Source: JAXMCI01 sp046349435
GTDB taxonomy: Bacteria; Pseudomonadota; Alphaproteobacteria; Dongiales; Dongiaceae
Assembly (NCBI GenBank): GCA_046349435.1
Contig: JAXMCI010000015.1
Coordinates: 62,001 to 126,000, forward strand
DNA length: 64,000 nucleotides
Direction: 5' to 3'
Positions 46,985-56,621 of the stretch are shown here, piece by piece. A program made the translations under genes and the position numbers. The number at the start of each line of letters is the position of its first letter. Within the stretch, counting starts at the first letter, position 1. The notes beneath the pieces are model-generated. The model was not told where the DNA came from. It saw only the letters and a list, made by a program, of their open reading frames with translations, and made no database searches.

Positions 46985-48952
46985 CTACTGGGCCTGCGCC
47001 GTCGCGCCGCCCTCGAACCAGAAGGTGTCGGGGTGGTAGATGCCGAAATGCGCCCCGGGGTCCCAGCTGAACACCGCCTGGTCGGGGACGTTGCGCAGCC
47101 GCTTGTCGACGACCACCGGCAGCGGCGCCCCGGCGACGGTGCCGATGGTGTAGACCTGATCGCTCCACAGGCCCAGCATCTCGGCCCAGATCTTCGTCTG
47201 CTGCTCGCGGTTGGTGGTCTGCCGCCACTGCTCCAGCAGCGCGCCGAGCTGCTTGGCCTCGGGCTGGTCGGCGGGCTCGCCGGATTCCCCGGCGGTCTCG
47301 ACATACTGGCCCCATTTCGGCCATTGCAGCTGCTGCTGCGAGGTCGGCGCCAGCTCCTGCGGGCTGAAGGCGGCGGTCGGGATGCCGTCCTCCAGGCCGG
47401 TCCACACCGACATGATGGTGGCGCCGCTGAAGATCCGGTTGCGCATGTAGTCGCGCTCCGAGGCCTTCTGGAACAGCTTGACGCCGATCTGCCGCCAGCT
47501 GTCGGAGATCAGCTCGAGCACGTCGCCCTCCTCCGGGCTCTGCCCGGCGGTCTCGACGACGATCTCCAGGGTGCGCCCGTCCGGCATCAGCCGGATGCCC
47601 TCGCTGTTGCGCTGGGTCAGGCCCATCTCGTCGAGCAGCTGGTTCGCCTGCGCGAGGTCGAAGCCTGACCAGGCCTTGGGATATTCCGGCTTGAACAGCG
47701 GGCTGGTCGGCAGCACGGTGTTGGCGCCCTCCTTGCCCAGCCCGTAATAGATCACCTGGTTGATCTCGTGCCGGTCGATGGCGAGCGACAGGGCGCGACG
47801 GAAGCGCACGTCGCGCAGCAGCGTCCGCCAGACCTTGTCCGTGGCGTTGAGGTTGGGATAGAGCGCGAGGTTGGAGCCGGTACCGCTGTCCCACAGCAGC
47901 ACGCGGTAGTTGGAGCGTGCCTCTGCCTTCTTCAGGAAGGTGTAGTTGTCGAACCGGAGGTAGCGGGCCTGCAGCTCGGTCTGGCCGGCGCCGGTCATCG
48001 CCGGGATGATCTTGCTGTCGGCGATCTGCAGCACGACCTTGTCGATGTAGGGCAGCTGGCGGCCGGCCGGATCGACCCGGTGGTAGTAGGGATTGCGCTC
48101 GAACACGAAGCGCTCGGACGGCGGCCGGGTCTTCAGCACCCAGGGCTCGAGCGAGGGCAGGTCCGGATTGTCGTTCCGGTACATGTTGTCGAGCTTGTTG
48201 TGCAGCGGCGCCCAGCCGCGCATGCTCATTTCCTTGACCGCCGCCTCGACCTTGGCCGGGTCGGTGAATTTCGGGTTGAACTGCTTGAGATAGCGGCTCG
48301 GGCGGTAGATGTAGAGCGGGCTCGGCCCGGCCAGCGCCGGCAGGAAGTCCGGATTGGGCGCCTCCCAGCTGTAGCGGATCGTCGTCTCGTCGAGGACCTC
48401 GACCTTGGGCGGCTTGCCGTCGACCATCAGCACCTGCGGCGGGCCGCTCGGCGACAGGTCCTCGTTGTTGGCGACGTCCTCCCAGTAGTAGCGAAAATCC
48501 TCGGTCGTGAAGGGCGAGCCGTCCGACCATTTGTGGCCGGGCCTGAGGTGGAAGGTGAAGACCTTCTCGTCCTGGTCCTCGAAGCTCTCGAGCAGGTCCG
48601 GGACCAGCTCGTACTTGCTGTCGTAGCCGACCAGCCGGGCATAGCCGTAGACGACCATCATCCGGGTGTCCTTGGTCGAGCCCATCAGCGTGTGCAGCTC
48701 GCCGCCATAGACGCCCGGACGCTGGCCGGGCCAGGGCAGCTCGGCCACCGCCGGATGCTGCGGCAGGCGCTCGGCGAGCGGCGGCAGCGCGCCCTTGGCC
48801 ACCTCGGCGGCCAGCATCGGCGCCTCGCTGTAGCTGGCCGGCGGCGCCCCGGCCAGCGCCGGGCCGAGGCCCGGCGCCAGCAGCAGCGCCGCCACTGCAA
48901 GCAGCCCCCGGCGGGCGAAGGCCGCCAGGAGCAGGATGCGCTGGGCCGTCAT
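46985..48952 (-). CDS. Peptide/nickel-type ABC substrate-binding protein (SBP family 5), orphan
   Basis: A 655-residue exported protein: signal sequence to about residue 34 (LLAVAALLLAPGLGPALAG), then the family-5 binding fold with PDLLESFEDQDEKVFTFHLR, GHKWSDGSPFTTEDFRYYW and RRALSLAIDRHEINQVIYYG, all characteristic of DppA/OppA-like proteins. It is longer than usual (~530) because of an N-terminal extension and insertions. No permease or ATPase gene adjoins; the PA14-domain gene lies 14 bp upstream in the same direction. The ligand might be a peptide, sugar or glycan fragment. ATG 48952 after GGCGGCG; the frame runs back into the PA14 gene. Confidence 0.9.
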   Translation of the reverse strand: MTAQRILLLAAFARRGLLAVAALLLAPGLGPALAGAPPASYSEAPMLAAEVAKGALPPLAERLPQHPAVAELPWPGQRPGVYGGELHTLMGSTKDTRMMVVYGYARLVGYDSKYELVPDLLESFEDQDEKVFTFHLRPGHKWSDGSPFTTEDFRYYWEDVANNEDLSPSGPPQVLMVDGKPPKVEVLDETTIRYSWEAPNPDFLPALAGPSPLYIYRPSRYLKQFNPKFTDPAKVEAAVKEMSMRGWAPLHNKLDNMYRNDNPDLPSLEPWVLKTRPPSERFVFERNPYYHRVDPAGRQLPYIDKVVLQIADSKIIPAMTGAGQTELQARYLRFDNYTFLKKAEARSNYRVLLWDSGTGSNLALYPNLNATDKVWRTLLRDVRFRRALSLAIDRHEINQVIYYGLGKEGANTVLPTSPLFKPEYPKAWSGFDLAQANQLLDEMGLTQRNSEGIRLMPDGRTLEIVVETAGQSPEEGDVLELISDSWRQIGVKLFQKASERDYMRNRIFSGATIMSVWTGLEDGIPTAAFSPQELAPTSQQQLQWPKWGQYVETAGESGEPADQPEAKQLGALLEQWRQTTNREQQTKIWAEMLGLWSDQVYTIGTVAGAPLPVVVDKRLRNVPDQAVFSWDPGAHFGIYHPDTFWFEGGATAQAQ

Positions 48953-48966
48953 CGCCGCGCCGACGT

Positions 48967-49557
48967 TCACTTCTTGTGCGCGAAGGCCGCGGCCGGGACC
49001 GGCGCCTCGCTGCCGTCCGGCGGCGTCCACATCAGCTTCAGGGTGGCGGTGCCCTTCTTCTGGAAGTAGTCGATCGCCAGGTCGTACCAGCCGGCCTCGT
49101 CGATCGCGATGTCGAGCGGCGGCGAGGTGTGGTCGGAGTGGATGCCGGGATCCTCGAAGATCTTCTGGCCCGCCAGGGTCACGCGCACGCCGTCGTTCGA
49201 GGTGACGCGGAGCATGTAGGTGCCGGTCTTGTCGAAATGGATCAGGCCGCGGATCTGCGCGCCGACGCCCATCGGCTTGCCCGAGGTCAGCACCGGGCCG
49301 CCCTGCTGCGGCGCGTCGTTGATCTGGGCGAGCGGCTCGCCCGCCTCGCCACCCGACTGGCCGGCGACCTCGCTGACGTCCTGGAACATCTGGAAGTAGT
49401 AGGACACCGCCAGCCCCGGCGCGACCTGCGCGGCATCGGGCTGCGGCGAGGCCGGCTTGAGGCCGGTGGTGGCGGCCTCGACGCCCGCGGCGGCGAGGAC
49501 GAGACCGGCCGCCGTGAGGCAGCCGAGGAAACCCTGCTTGACGACGCCCATACGCAT
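48967..49557 (-). CDS. Exported PA14-domain protein
   Basis: A 196-residue protein with a signal peptide (to about residue 29, VEAATT) and one PA14-like beta-barrel domain: AQIRGLIHFDKTGTYMLRVTSNDGVRVTLAG (key part YMLRVTSNDGVRVTLAG, about residues 115-131), then HTSPPLDIAIDEAGWYDLAI and ATLKLMWTPPDG. PA14 domains bind carbohydrates in many enzymes and adhesins. It stands alone here, without a catalytic partner, and is coupled by a 14-bp gap to a family-5 binding protein, so joint capture of a glycan or glycopeptide is possible. ATG 49557 with GGAGG seven bases upstream. Confidence 0.82.
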   Translation of the reverse strand: MRMGVVKQGFLGCLTAAGLVLAAAGVEAATTGLKPASPQPDAAQVAPGLAVSYYFQMFQDVSEVAGQSGGEAGEPLAQINDAPQQGGPVLTSGKPMGVGAQIRGLIHFDKTGTYMLRVTSNDGVRVTLAGQKIFEDPGIHSDHTSPPLDIAIDEAGWYDLAIDYFQKKGTATLKLMWTPPDGSEAPVPAAAFAHKK

Positions 49558-49682
49558 GAAGGTCCTCCGGATTCGACGCTTCTTCGTTGCCCGCCCGGTT
49601 GGGCAGCGGGCGCGATCTTAGCCAAATTCACGTGTCGTCGCGATTTCATTTGCCGTACAGCCAGGCGGCACCGCGCGGCCGC

Positions 49683-51143
49683 TCAGCGCCAGCCGCGGCT
49701 GCGCTCCCGGGCGGCGGCGAAGCGGGCCTTCAGGGCCGGCGGCAGCGCTGCCTGCGGCTCGACCCGCAGCCGCGAGGCCGGCAGCAGCGACGGATCGCCC
49801 GGCGCGGCGCCGCCGGCGCCGACCAGCGCCATGGCGGCGATGCCGAGCCCGGTCAGCTCGGCGGTCGCCGGCACCACCACGGTCCGCCCGAGCGCCGCGG
49901 CGAGGAAGCGGCGGAAGTAGCCGTTGCGGCTGAGCCCGCCATCGATCGAGACGCTGTCCTCGAGCGCGGCGATGCCGGCCATCGCCTCCACCACCTCGGC
50001 GGCGCGCAGCGCCACGCCCTCGAGCACGGCCCGCACCAGCTCGAGCGGCCCGGTGTCCTGCCCGAGCCCGATCCACAGGCCGGCGGCGCTGCGGTCCCAA
50101 TGCGGCGCGCCGAGGCCCGACAGCGCCGGGACGAAGACCAGGCCGGACTCCAGCGCGCTCGGCCCGGCGAAGGACTCGATCTCGGCGAAGTCGCCGAACA
50201 GCCCGAGCCGGCGCGCCCAGTTCACCGCCGATGCCGCGTGATAGACGCCGCCGTCGAGCGCATAGGTCGGCGGCCGCCCGGGATGCTGCCAGGCGACGGT
50301 CGGCAGCAGGCCGGCCCGCTCGACGCGGTCCGCCGCGGGCAGCGCCTCGCCGATCACCGCGAGCGCGAAGGCGCCGGTGCCGAAGGTGATCTTGGCGCGG
50401 CCCGGCCGGTGGCAGCCATGGCCGAACAGCGCCGCCTGCTGGTCGACCGCGCTGGCCGTGACGGGCACGCCGGCCAGCGGCCCCCCGGCGACCTCGCCGA
50501 ACGGCGCCAGGGTCGGGCGGATCGGCGGCAGGACCTCGATCGGCACGCCGAAGAGGCGGCAGAGCTCGGGGTCCCAGTCGCCGGTGGCGAGGCTCATCAG
50601 GCTGGTGCGCGACGCGGTGGTGACGTCGGTCGCGTAGCGCCCGACCAGCCGGTCGAGGAAGAAGCTGTCGGAGGTGCCGAGGCCGAGCCGCCCGGCCCGC
50701 AGCAGGTCGCGTGCACCGGCGGCATGGTCGAGCAGCCAGCGCAGCTTCGCCGCCGAGAAATAGGGATCGAGCGGCAGCCCGGCCCGCGCCCTGGTCTCGG
50801 CCTCGGCGCCGGCCGCGCGCAGCCGCTCGATCTCGTCCCGGGTGCGGGTGTCCTGCCAGACGATGGCGTTGGCGAGCGGCCGGCCGGTGCCGCGGTCCCA
50901 GGCGACCACGGTCTCGCCCTGATTGGCGAGCCCGATGGCCGACGGCCCATCTGGCCCGGCCGCGGCCGCCAGGCATTGCCGGAGATGCTCGAGCAGCTCG
51001 GCCGCGTCGTGCTCGACCCAGCCGGGCTGCGGCAGGATCTGGCGATGCTCGAAGGCGGCGAGCGCGGCGAAGCCGCCGTCCGGCGCCAGGCGGTGGGCCT
51101 TGGTGCCGGTGGTGCCCTGGTCGAGGGCCAGCACGCCGGTCAT
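49683..51143 (-). CDS. glpK: Glycerol kinase-like FGGY carbohydrate kinase
   Basis: A 486-residue kinase of the FGGY family, closest in motifs to glycerol kinase: LALDQGTTGTKA (phosphate loop, residues 5-16), NQGETVVAWDRGTGRPLANAIVWQDTR (key part GETVVAWDRGTGRPL), AVDQQAALFGHGC, ITFGTGAF, and LSIDGGLSRN-like text (SIDGGLSRNGYF). GlpK makes glycerol 3-phosphate for the FAD dehydrogenase genes upstream. The GlpK-specific stretch SSRT is not clear, so a related polyol is possible. ATG 51143, 52 bp after the permease gene. Confidence 0.85.
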   Translation of the reverse strand: MTGVLALDQGTTGTKAHRLAPDGGFAALAAFEHRQILPQPGWVEHDAAELLEHLRQCLAAAAGPDGPSAIGLANQGETVVAWDRGTGRPLANAIVWQDTRTRDEIERLRAAGAEAETRARAGLPLDPYFSAAKLRWLLDHAAGARDLLRAGRLGLGTSDSFFLDRLVGRYATDVTTASRTSLMSLATGDWDPELCRLFGVPIEVLPPIRPTLAPFGEVAGGPLAGVPVTASAVDQQAALFGHGCHRPGRAKITFGTGAFALAVIGEALPAADRVERAGLLPTVAWQHPGRPPTYALDGGVYHAASAVNWARRLGLFGDFAEIESFAGPSALESGLVFVPALSGLGAPHWDRSAAGLWIGLGQDTGPLELVRAVLEGVALRAAEVVEAMAGIAALEDSVSIDGGLSRNGYFRRFLAAALGRTVVVPATAELTGLGIAAMALVGAGGAAPGDPSLLPASRLRVEPQAALPPALKARFAAARERSRGWR

Positions 51144-51195
51144 CGCCGCCGGTCCCGGCGCGGGCGGGCGCTCGCCCGCCCGCCGCCGCGCTGCC

Positions 51196-52779
51196 CTACT
51201 CGGCCGCGCCGACCGCCCGCTCCTCGGCGGCGATCTCCGCCTGGCGCTTGCGGATGACGTCGCCGATCGGCGGGCCCGGGAAGCGCGTGCGCGCCACGCC
51301 GAACCACAGGATCGCCATGATCACGAGAAGCCCGACCGTGTACCAGATCAGCTTGTCGTTCGGCGGCTGGACGCCGATGACGTAGAGCAGCAGCGCGCCG
51401 AGCACGGTGATGACGCCGAGCGGCTTGGAGAAGGCGCCCAGCGAGAACGGCCCCTTCTTCGTCCAGGTCGTGCCTTCGGCGCGGAGCGCCGCGAGGACCG
51501 GCATGGCATAGGACAGGTAGAGGAACACCGCGCAGCCCGAGGCCAGCGTCCAGAAGTCCTGCGAGTAGAGGGTCGACAGGAAGGCCAGCACCGCGCCGAC
51601 CCAGATCGCATAGGTCGGGGTGCGGTGCGTCGGGCTGACGAAGCGCAGGACCTTCCACGCCGGGAAGCCGCCGTCGCGGGCGAAGGCGAAGATCATCCGC
51701 GACAGCGAGGTCAGGCCGGCCAGCGCGCACAGGTAGTTGGCCAGCACGATGCCGATGCCGAGCACCGCCTTCAGGAAGCCGGGCAGCGCCGCCCCGCCCA
51801 TCAGCCAGTAGAAGACGCTGCCGCCCTGCTTCGCCCCGTCGGTCACCGACGGCATGGCGATGACGAACGAGCAGATCATCACGTAGCCGAAGAGGAACGA
51901 CCAGAAGACCGAGCGTATCATGCCCTTCGGCACGTTGACCTGGGCATGGCGCGTCTCCTCCGAGGTGTGGGCGGAGGCGTCGAAGCCGGTCACCGTGTAG
52001 AGCGGCAGCAGCAGGCCGAGGAGGAAGGCCCAGACCGGGCTCACCGCATTCGGCCAGACGCCGCCGCCGGCCTCGCCGGTGTTGTTGGTGAAGGTGAAGA
52101 GCCGCGACAGGTCGATGCTGGGAGCGGCGACCAGCAGGGCGATCGTCAGCACGATCGCCACCGCGAAGATCAGGTAGCCGCTGAAATCCGTCAGCATGGT
52201 CGTGGCGCGGATGCCGATGTGGTTGAGGATCGCCTGCGAGCCGACGATCACGATCACCGCGATCGCCTGGACGACATAGCCGTGCCACTGGCTGACATCG
52301 GCGAGCGCGGACACATCCACCCCGAACAGGCCCGAGAGGATCAGGTTCTGGAAGAGGATCCAGACGCCGACATCGACCGACGAGACGACGAAGATCAGGC
52401 CGAGCAGGTTGAACCAGGCGGTGGCCCAGCCCCAGCCGCGACCGCCGAGGATCGAGGACCAGTGGTAGAGGCCGCCGGCCGTCGGATAGGCGGAGGCGAT
52501 CTGCCCGATCGAGGCCGCCACGATCATCGAGAAGGCGCAGGCGACCGGCCAGCCGATGCCGATCGAGGCGCCGCCGCCGGCGCTGAATCCAAGCTGGAAG
52601 GAGGTGATGCCGCCCGCCAGGATGCAGATGATCGAGAACGAGATCGCGAAATTGGAGAAGCCGCTCATGCGGCGCGACAGCTCCTGGGCGTAGCCCATGC
52701 TGTGCAGAATCTTGACGTCCTCGGTGATGTCGGCGCCATGGTCCATGACATGACCGGCGCGATTCGGATCCGTGGCCAT
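51196..52779 (-). CDS. APC-family permease
   Basis: A 527-residue inner-membrane permease of the amino acid/polyamine/organocation superfamily with about 12 helices, most like the GABA permease/amino-acid-choline transporter group. Seen: QELSRRMSGFSNFAISFSII at the start, GLYHWSSILGGRGWGW, GFDASAHTSEETRHAQVNVPKGM (key part GFDASAHTSEET, a family signature) and GGFPAWKVL. ATG 52779 preceded by GAGGGG; a GTG at 52797 is possible. It sits between the glycerol kinase-like and FAD dehydrogenase genes; no aquaglyceroporin is present, so it may carry the pathway's true substrate, perhaps an amino alcohol or amine. Confidence 0.88.
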   Translation of the reverse strand: MATDPNRAGHVMDHGADITEDVKILHSMGYAQELSRRMSGFSNFAISFSIICILAGGITSFQLGFSAGGGASIGIGWPVACAFSMIVAASIGQIASAYPTAGGLYHWSSILGGRGWGWATAWFNLLGLIFVVSSVDVGVWILFQNLILSGLFGVDVSALADVSQWHGYVVQAIAVIVIVGSQAILNHIGIRATTMLTDFSGYLIFAVAIVLTIALLVAAPSIDLSRLFTFTNNTGEAGGGVWPNAVSPVWAFLLGLLLPLYTVTGFDASAHTSEETRHAQVNVPKGMIRSVFWSFLFGYVMICSFVIAMPSVTDGAKQGGSVFYWLMGGAALPGFLKAVLGIGIVLANYLCALAGLTSLSRMIFAFARDGGFPAWKVLRFVSPTHRTPTYAIWVGAVLAFLSTLYSQDFWTLASGCAVFLYLSYAMPVLAALRAEGTTWTKKGPFSLGAFSKPLGVITVLGALLLYVIGVQPPNDKLIWYTVGLLVIMAILWFGVARTRFPGPPIGDVIRKRQAEIAAEERAVGAAE

Positions 52780-52939
52780 TTGAGCCCCCTCTGCCACAAG
52801 GCCTGCAATCCGGCCTTCCCCGCCCCCTGAATTCGGTCCGATCCTTGTGGTCGGATCGGCGGGGTTTCGGCCGCTTCCGCCGGGCAGGTTAGGTGGACTG
52901 CAACCATGCCGTCAAATCGACGGCCGGACCTAGCGCGGC

Positions 52940-54146
52940 TCAGGCCGGCTCCAGGGCCAGCTCCACCGCCTCGGCCGCCGGCAGCCAGCCGGCCTCGAGC
53001 GGGACCGCGATGCGGCGCTCCGGCAGCACGGTCAAGTGCCTGGACCAGCGTTCCTTTCCATCGATCCGCAGCACCAGCCGGCCGCGCGTGCGCCGGGCCG
53101 CGCGGGCGCTGAGCCGCAACATGCCCTCGGCCGCCGGCAGGGCGATGCGCTGCGGCAGCACCCAGGCGAGCGCGCCGGCCGCACGCACCGGCAGGTCGCG
53201 TCGAATCGGCGGCCGCGCGCCGGCGAGCTCGGCGAGGAGCATGCCGGCGGCGGCGCGGCCCTCGGCCCAGGCGACGCCGGCGGTCTCGACCGGACGCAGC
53301 AGATTGCCGGCGGCGACATAGGCGGGGTCGGAGCAGCGCCCCTCCTGGTCCACCGCCGGCCCGCCGGTGCCGGCGTCGATCGCGAGATGGCCGGCGCGCA
53401 GCAACGCCGTCTCGGGCACGAAGCCTCCGCTGAACACCACCCCGTCGCAGGCGAGCCGCTCGCGCCGGCCGGCCCGCTCGATCTCGACCGCCTCGACCCG
53501 CGGCTTGCCGTGCACCGCGACCAGCCGCGTGCCGGTCAGCACGGGCACGCCGAAGAGGTGGCGGGCCACCAGGTCGCCCGGCCGGCGCGCGACGATGCGC
53601 TCGCCCTCCTCCAGCATCGCCACCGGCCGGATCCCGGCATGGCGCATGGTGAGGAGCAGCGAGAAGGAGACGAGCTCGGTGCCGACGATCACCGCGCGGC
53701 GGAACGGCCGCCGGCGCTCGAGATAGACGAACTGCTGCAGCGCGCCGGTGGTGGTGACGCCCCAGGGCCGGTCGCCGCCGACGAGCCGCGCGCTCGCCGG
53801 CCGCTCGCGCACGCCCAGCGCCAGCAGCACCCGGTCGGCCGCCAGGCGCTGCAGCCCGCCGCCGCCGGCGGTCTCGACCACGCCGCCGGGCAGCAGCGCG
53901 GTGACGGTGACCCCGGTGCGCAGCTCGACCTTCGGCGCGCGCCGCCAGCCGCCGCGCATAGGCCGGCCCGCTCATCGGCCAGCCCAGCTCGCGCAGCCCG
54001 AAGCCGGTATGCCCGCAATGGCGCGGCACGCCGCCGAGCGCGGGCTCGCGCTCGAGCAGGGTCACCGCCGCGCCGCCGTCGCGCAACGATGCGGCTGCGG
54101 CCAGCCCGGCCGGGCCGCCGCCGACGATGACGACGCGGGCGGTCAC
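52940..54146 (-). pseudogene. NAD(P)/FAD-dependent oxidoreductase (GlpB-like partner), frameshifted
   Basis: Starts at GTG 54146 (overlapping the upstream stop by GTGA) with VVIVGGGPAGLAAAASL, the FAD motif, and LGGVPRHCGHTGFG. The frame is lost after GPAYARRLAARA, at about 53945-53960, and homology resumes in another frame as APKVELRTGVTVTALLPGG, continuing to the stop at 52940 with the NAD motif VIVGTELVSFS and VFSGGFVPET. One inserted or two deleted bases would explain it. The rest is intact, so this is either a very recent mutation or a sequence error. The intact protein (~400 residues) would be the small flavoprotein that accompanies a BFD-containing glycerol-3-phosphate dehydrogenase in many bacteria. 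Confidence 0.82.
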
Positions 54147-55528
54147 GCGGCCGCCTCGGCGAGCGGCGGCAGCAGCCGGTCGCCGGCCAGCGTCGCCACG
54201 CGCGCGCTGCAATAGAAACCCTGGCAACGGCCCATCATGCAGCGGGTGCGGCGCTTCAGCCCGCCGACGTCGCCGGCCGGCAGCGGCCCGGCGAGCGCCG
54301 CCTCGATCTCCGCGCGGGTCACCAGCTCGCAATGACAGACCAGCTCGGCGCCGGGCGCCTGCCAGGGGCGCGGGCGATCCTCCGCGAGGTTCGGCACCGG
54401 CGTCCAGGCGGGATCGGCGAGCGGCCGCAGCGCCGCGAAGTCGGACCCGACCAGGGCGCGCACATGGGCGGCGATGCCGAGCGCGGCGGTGAGGCCGGTG
54501 GAGCGGATCCCGGCGACGGTGATCCAGCGGCGCGCCGGCTGCCCCTCGATGATGTAGTCGCTGACCGCGGTGGCGGGCCGCAGCCCGGCATAGACGGCGT
54601 TGACCGGCATCCCGGCCAGCGCCGGCACCAGCTGCTGCGCGCGCTCGACCAGCCGCGCCAGGGTGGCCGGATCGGTGGCGGCGTGCTCGCGGTCCTCCTG
54701 ATCCTCGGCGGTCGGCCCGGCCAGCAGGTTGCCGAAGGCGGTGCGGGCGAGCAGCACGCCCTTGGTCCGCTCGGTCGGCACCGGCAGCAGGATGGCGCCG
54801 AGCAGCCGCGCCGCGGGCTTGTCGAAGACGACGAACTGTCCCTTGCGCGGGCGGATGGCGAACGAGCTCGGCCGGGCGATCGCCTCCACCAGGTCGCCCT
54901 GCAGCCCGGCGCAATTCACCACCAGCCGGGCCGCGACCGGCCCGCCGGCGGTCGCCAGGCGCCAGGTCCCCCCGCTCAGCGTCCCGCCCTCGACGGCGGC
55001 GCGGCGCCGCACGGTGCCGCCATTGGCGAGACCCTGGAGGGCGTAGGCGAGCGGCGCCGACCAGGGATCGATGACGTGCTCGCCCGGCACCAGCAGCCCG
55101 TCGGCCGCGCCGCGCGCCACCTGCGGCTCGCGCGCCGCCAGCGCCTCGGGCGCCAGCGGCCGCACCGCCGGCACGCCGTTGCGCAGCGCCTTGGCCCGGA
55201 TCGCCGGCAGCTGCGCCGCCTCCTCCGCCGTCCAGGCGACCAGCACGGCGTCGGTCTCGAGCAGCGGCAGGCCGAGCGGCTCGCGGATCGCCAGGTATTC
55301 GGCCCGGCCGGCCTGCATGCAGGCGAGCTCCAGGCTGCCCGGCGGTGCGTCGAAGCCGGTGTGCAGGATGGCGCTGTTGCCCTTGCTGGCACCGCCCAGG
55401 ATGTCGGCCCCGCGCTCGAGCAGCACGGTCCGCAGCCCGGCCAGCACGAGGGCCCGGAACACGGCGCAGCCGACCACGCCGGCGCCGATCACCGCCGCGT
55501 CGAAGATCTCGTCCTGCGGCTCCGCCAT
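54143..55528 (-). CDS. FAD-dependent (glycerol-3-phosphate-type) dehydrogenase with BFD [2Fe-2S] domain
   Basis: A 461-residue DAO-fold flavoenzyme: AAVIGAGVVGCAVFRAL (FAD motif, about residues 11-27), GGASKGNSAILHTGFDA (the substrate-loop text shared with GlpA-type dehydrogenases), then a C-terminal BFD-like [2Fe-2S] domain with CHCE (about residue 394) and RTRCMMGRCQGFYC (about 425-438). This arrangement occurs in GlpA-like glycerol-3-phosphate dehydrogenases that work with a second FAD protein, here the overlapping downstream gene. ATG 55528 has GGAGG seven bases upstream. It lies 43 bp after the unknown gene at 55572-56621, on the same strand. Confidence 0.88.
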   Translation of the reverse strand: MAEPQDEIFDAAVIGAGVVGCAVFRALVLAGLRTVLLERGADILGGASKGNSAILHTGFDAPPGSLELACMQAGRAEYLAIREPLGLPLLETDAVLVAWTAEEAAQLPAIRAKALRNGVPAVRPLAPEALAAREPQVARGAADGLLVPGEHVIDPWSAPLAYALQGLANGGTVRRRAAVEGGTLSGGTWRLATAGGPVAARLVVNCAGLQGDLVEAIARPSSFAIRPRKGQFVVFDKPAARLLGAILLPVPTERTKGVLLARTAFGNLLAGPTAEDQEDREHAATDPATLARLVERAQQLVPALAGMPVNAVYAGLRPATAVSDYIIEGQPARRWITVAGIRSTGLTAALGIAAHVRALVGSDFAALRPLADPAWTPVPNLAEDRPRPWQAPGAELVCHCELVTRAEIEAALAGPLPAGDVGGLKRRTRCMMGRCQGFYCSARVATLAGDRLLPPLAEAAA

Positions 55529-55571
55529 GCCGACCTCCGCCGCCCCTTTTGCCGGGGCGGGGCGGCAGCGG

Positions 55572-56621
55572 TCAATCGCCGTCCTCGGCCGGGCCGGTCG
55601 GACGCAGGCTGTGGACGCAGGCCGCGATCTCGTCGAGCCGCTCGGGCGGCAGGGCCGCATCGGCGCCGGGCGGCAGGAACAGGGTGAACCAGACGCCGGT
55701 GACCCGCGCCGCGCCGACCAGCACATAGGCCCAGATCAGCCGATCGACGCTCTCGGGACCGCTGCCGCCCTGGCCCGGCTCGCGCGCCGTGACGATGGCA
55801 CCGTGGGCGGCCGGCTCGACAGCGCCGCTCTCGGTGCCCTCGGGCATGCTGGCGGCGAAGTGCTCGGCGACCTCGCGTGCCATCGCATCGTCGGGCAGGT
55901 TTTCCGGCGGCTGCGGGTCGAGCCGGGCGAGCAGCTCCGCGCGCTCCCAGTGGCGCGGCATGACGAGCAGCGTCAGGCCGCTCTCGTCCAGCCGGCAGCA
56001 CAGCGACTCGCCGTCGCCCTCGCAGCGCCACTCGGCCGGCACGGCGACCGCGAGGCCGCCGGTGACGCGCAGCTCGCGCAGGCCGAGCGCCCCCTCAGCC
56101 CGCGGCGGCAGCCGGTTGCCGATCGCCGCCTGGCGGGCGAAGTGCGCGATCAGGGCCGGCGTTTCCGGGTCGTCCAGCCGCTCGATCGGAATGTTCAGGA
56201 TCAGGTGGAACAGGGCAGCGCTGGCGCTGTAGCCGTCGATCTTCATCCAGCGCAGCTGGCGGGACCGGTCGCCTTCCGGCCAGGTCAGCTCCCGGTCGGC
56301 ATGCAGCAGGTGACCGGAGACGGTGGACTCCGCGCCGGGCAGTGCGCCGTAGCCCCAGGATTTCAGCAGCTCGCGGTGCCGGCCGGCCTGGTGGCGGGCA
56401 TTGCCCAGCGGCGTCGCCGGCGCCGCCGGCTCGCTCGGCATCGGATCGGCAAGCTCCTGCTTCAGGTAGACGCCGACCCCCTCCTCCGCGTCCTCGCCGC
56501 ACCACCACCGGCCGGAGCCGACCCAGTGGCAGGTCCAGCCCCGCGGAATCTCGACCTCGACCTCGCCGCCGAGATCGACCGGCTTGAGCGGCAGCGCCGC
56601 CGCGGGCTCAGGATCAGGCAA
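55572..56621 (-). CDS. Unrecognised protein, cassette copy 2 second gene (A type)
   Basis: I do not recognise a family. A 349-residue cytosolic-looking protein, no signal or membrane segment. Two related halves are visible. Half 1: VDLGGEVEVEIPRGW, then TCHW...RWWCGE, then VSGHLLHADRE and RWMKIDGYS. Half 2 (from about residue 185): LRVTGGLAVAVPAEWRC, HGAIVTAREP, LIWAYVLVG and GVWFTLFLPPGA. The alternation of P-x-x-W strand, SG/HG strand and W/Y strand recalls small alpha/beta sandwich domains such as DUF1795/PsbP-like, but that is a guess. Its start overlaps the preceding gene by 8 bp. Clear paralogue of 57666-58697; shares the N-terminal WxC...WWC signature with all four neighbours. Confidence 0.75.
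   Translation of the reverse strand: MPDPEPAAALPLKPVDLGGEVEVEIPRGWTCHWVGSGRWWCGEDAEEGVGVYLKQELADPMPSEPAAPATPLGNARHQAGRHRELLKSWGYGALPGAESTVSGHLLHADRELTWPEGDRSRQLRWMKIDGYSASAALFHLILNIPIERLDDPETPALIAHFARQAAIGNRLPPRAEGALGLRELRVTGGLAVAVPAEWRCEGDGESLCCRLDESGLTLLVMPRHWERAELLARLDPQPPENLPDDAMAREVAEHFAASMPEGTESGAVEPAAHGAIVTAREPGQGGSGPESVDRLIWAYVLVGAARVTGVWFTLFLPPGADAALPPERLDEIAACVHSLRPTGPAEDGD

Noticed and set aside
49590..49618. Rho-independent terminator after glpK
   Set aside because: A GC stem (GCCCGCCCGG with GCGGGC) is present but imperfect and lacks a T-run in the leftward direction.
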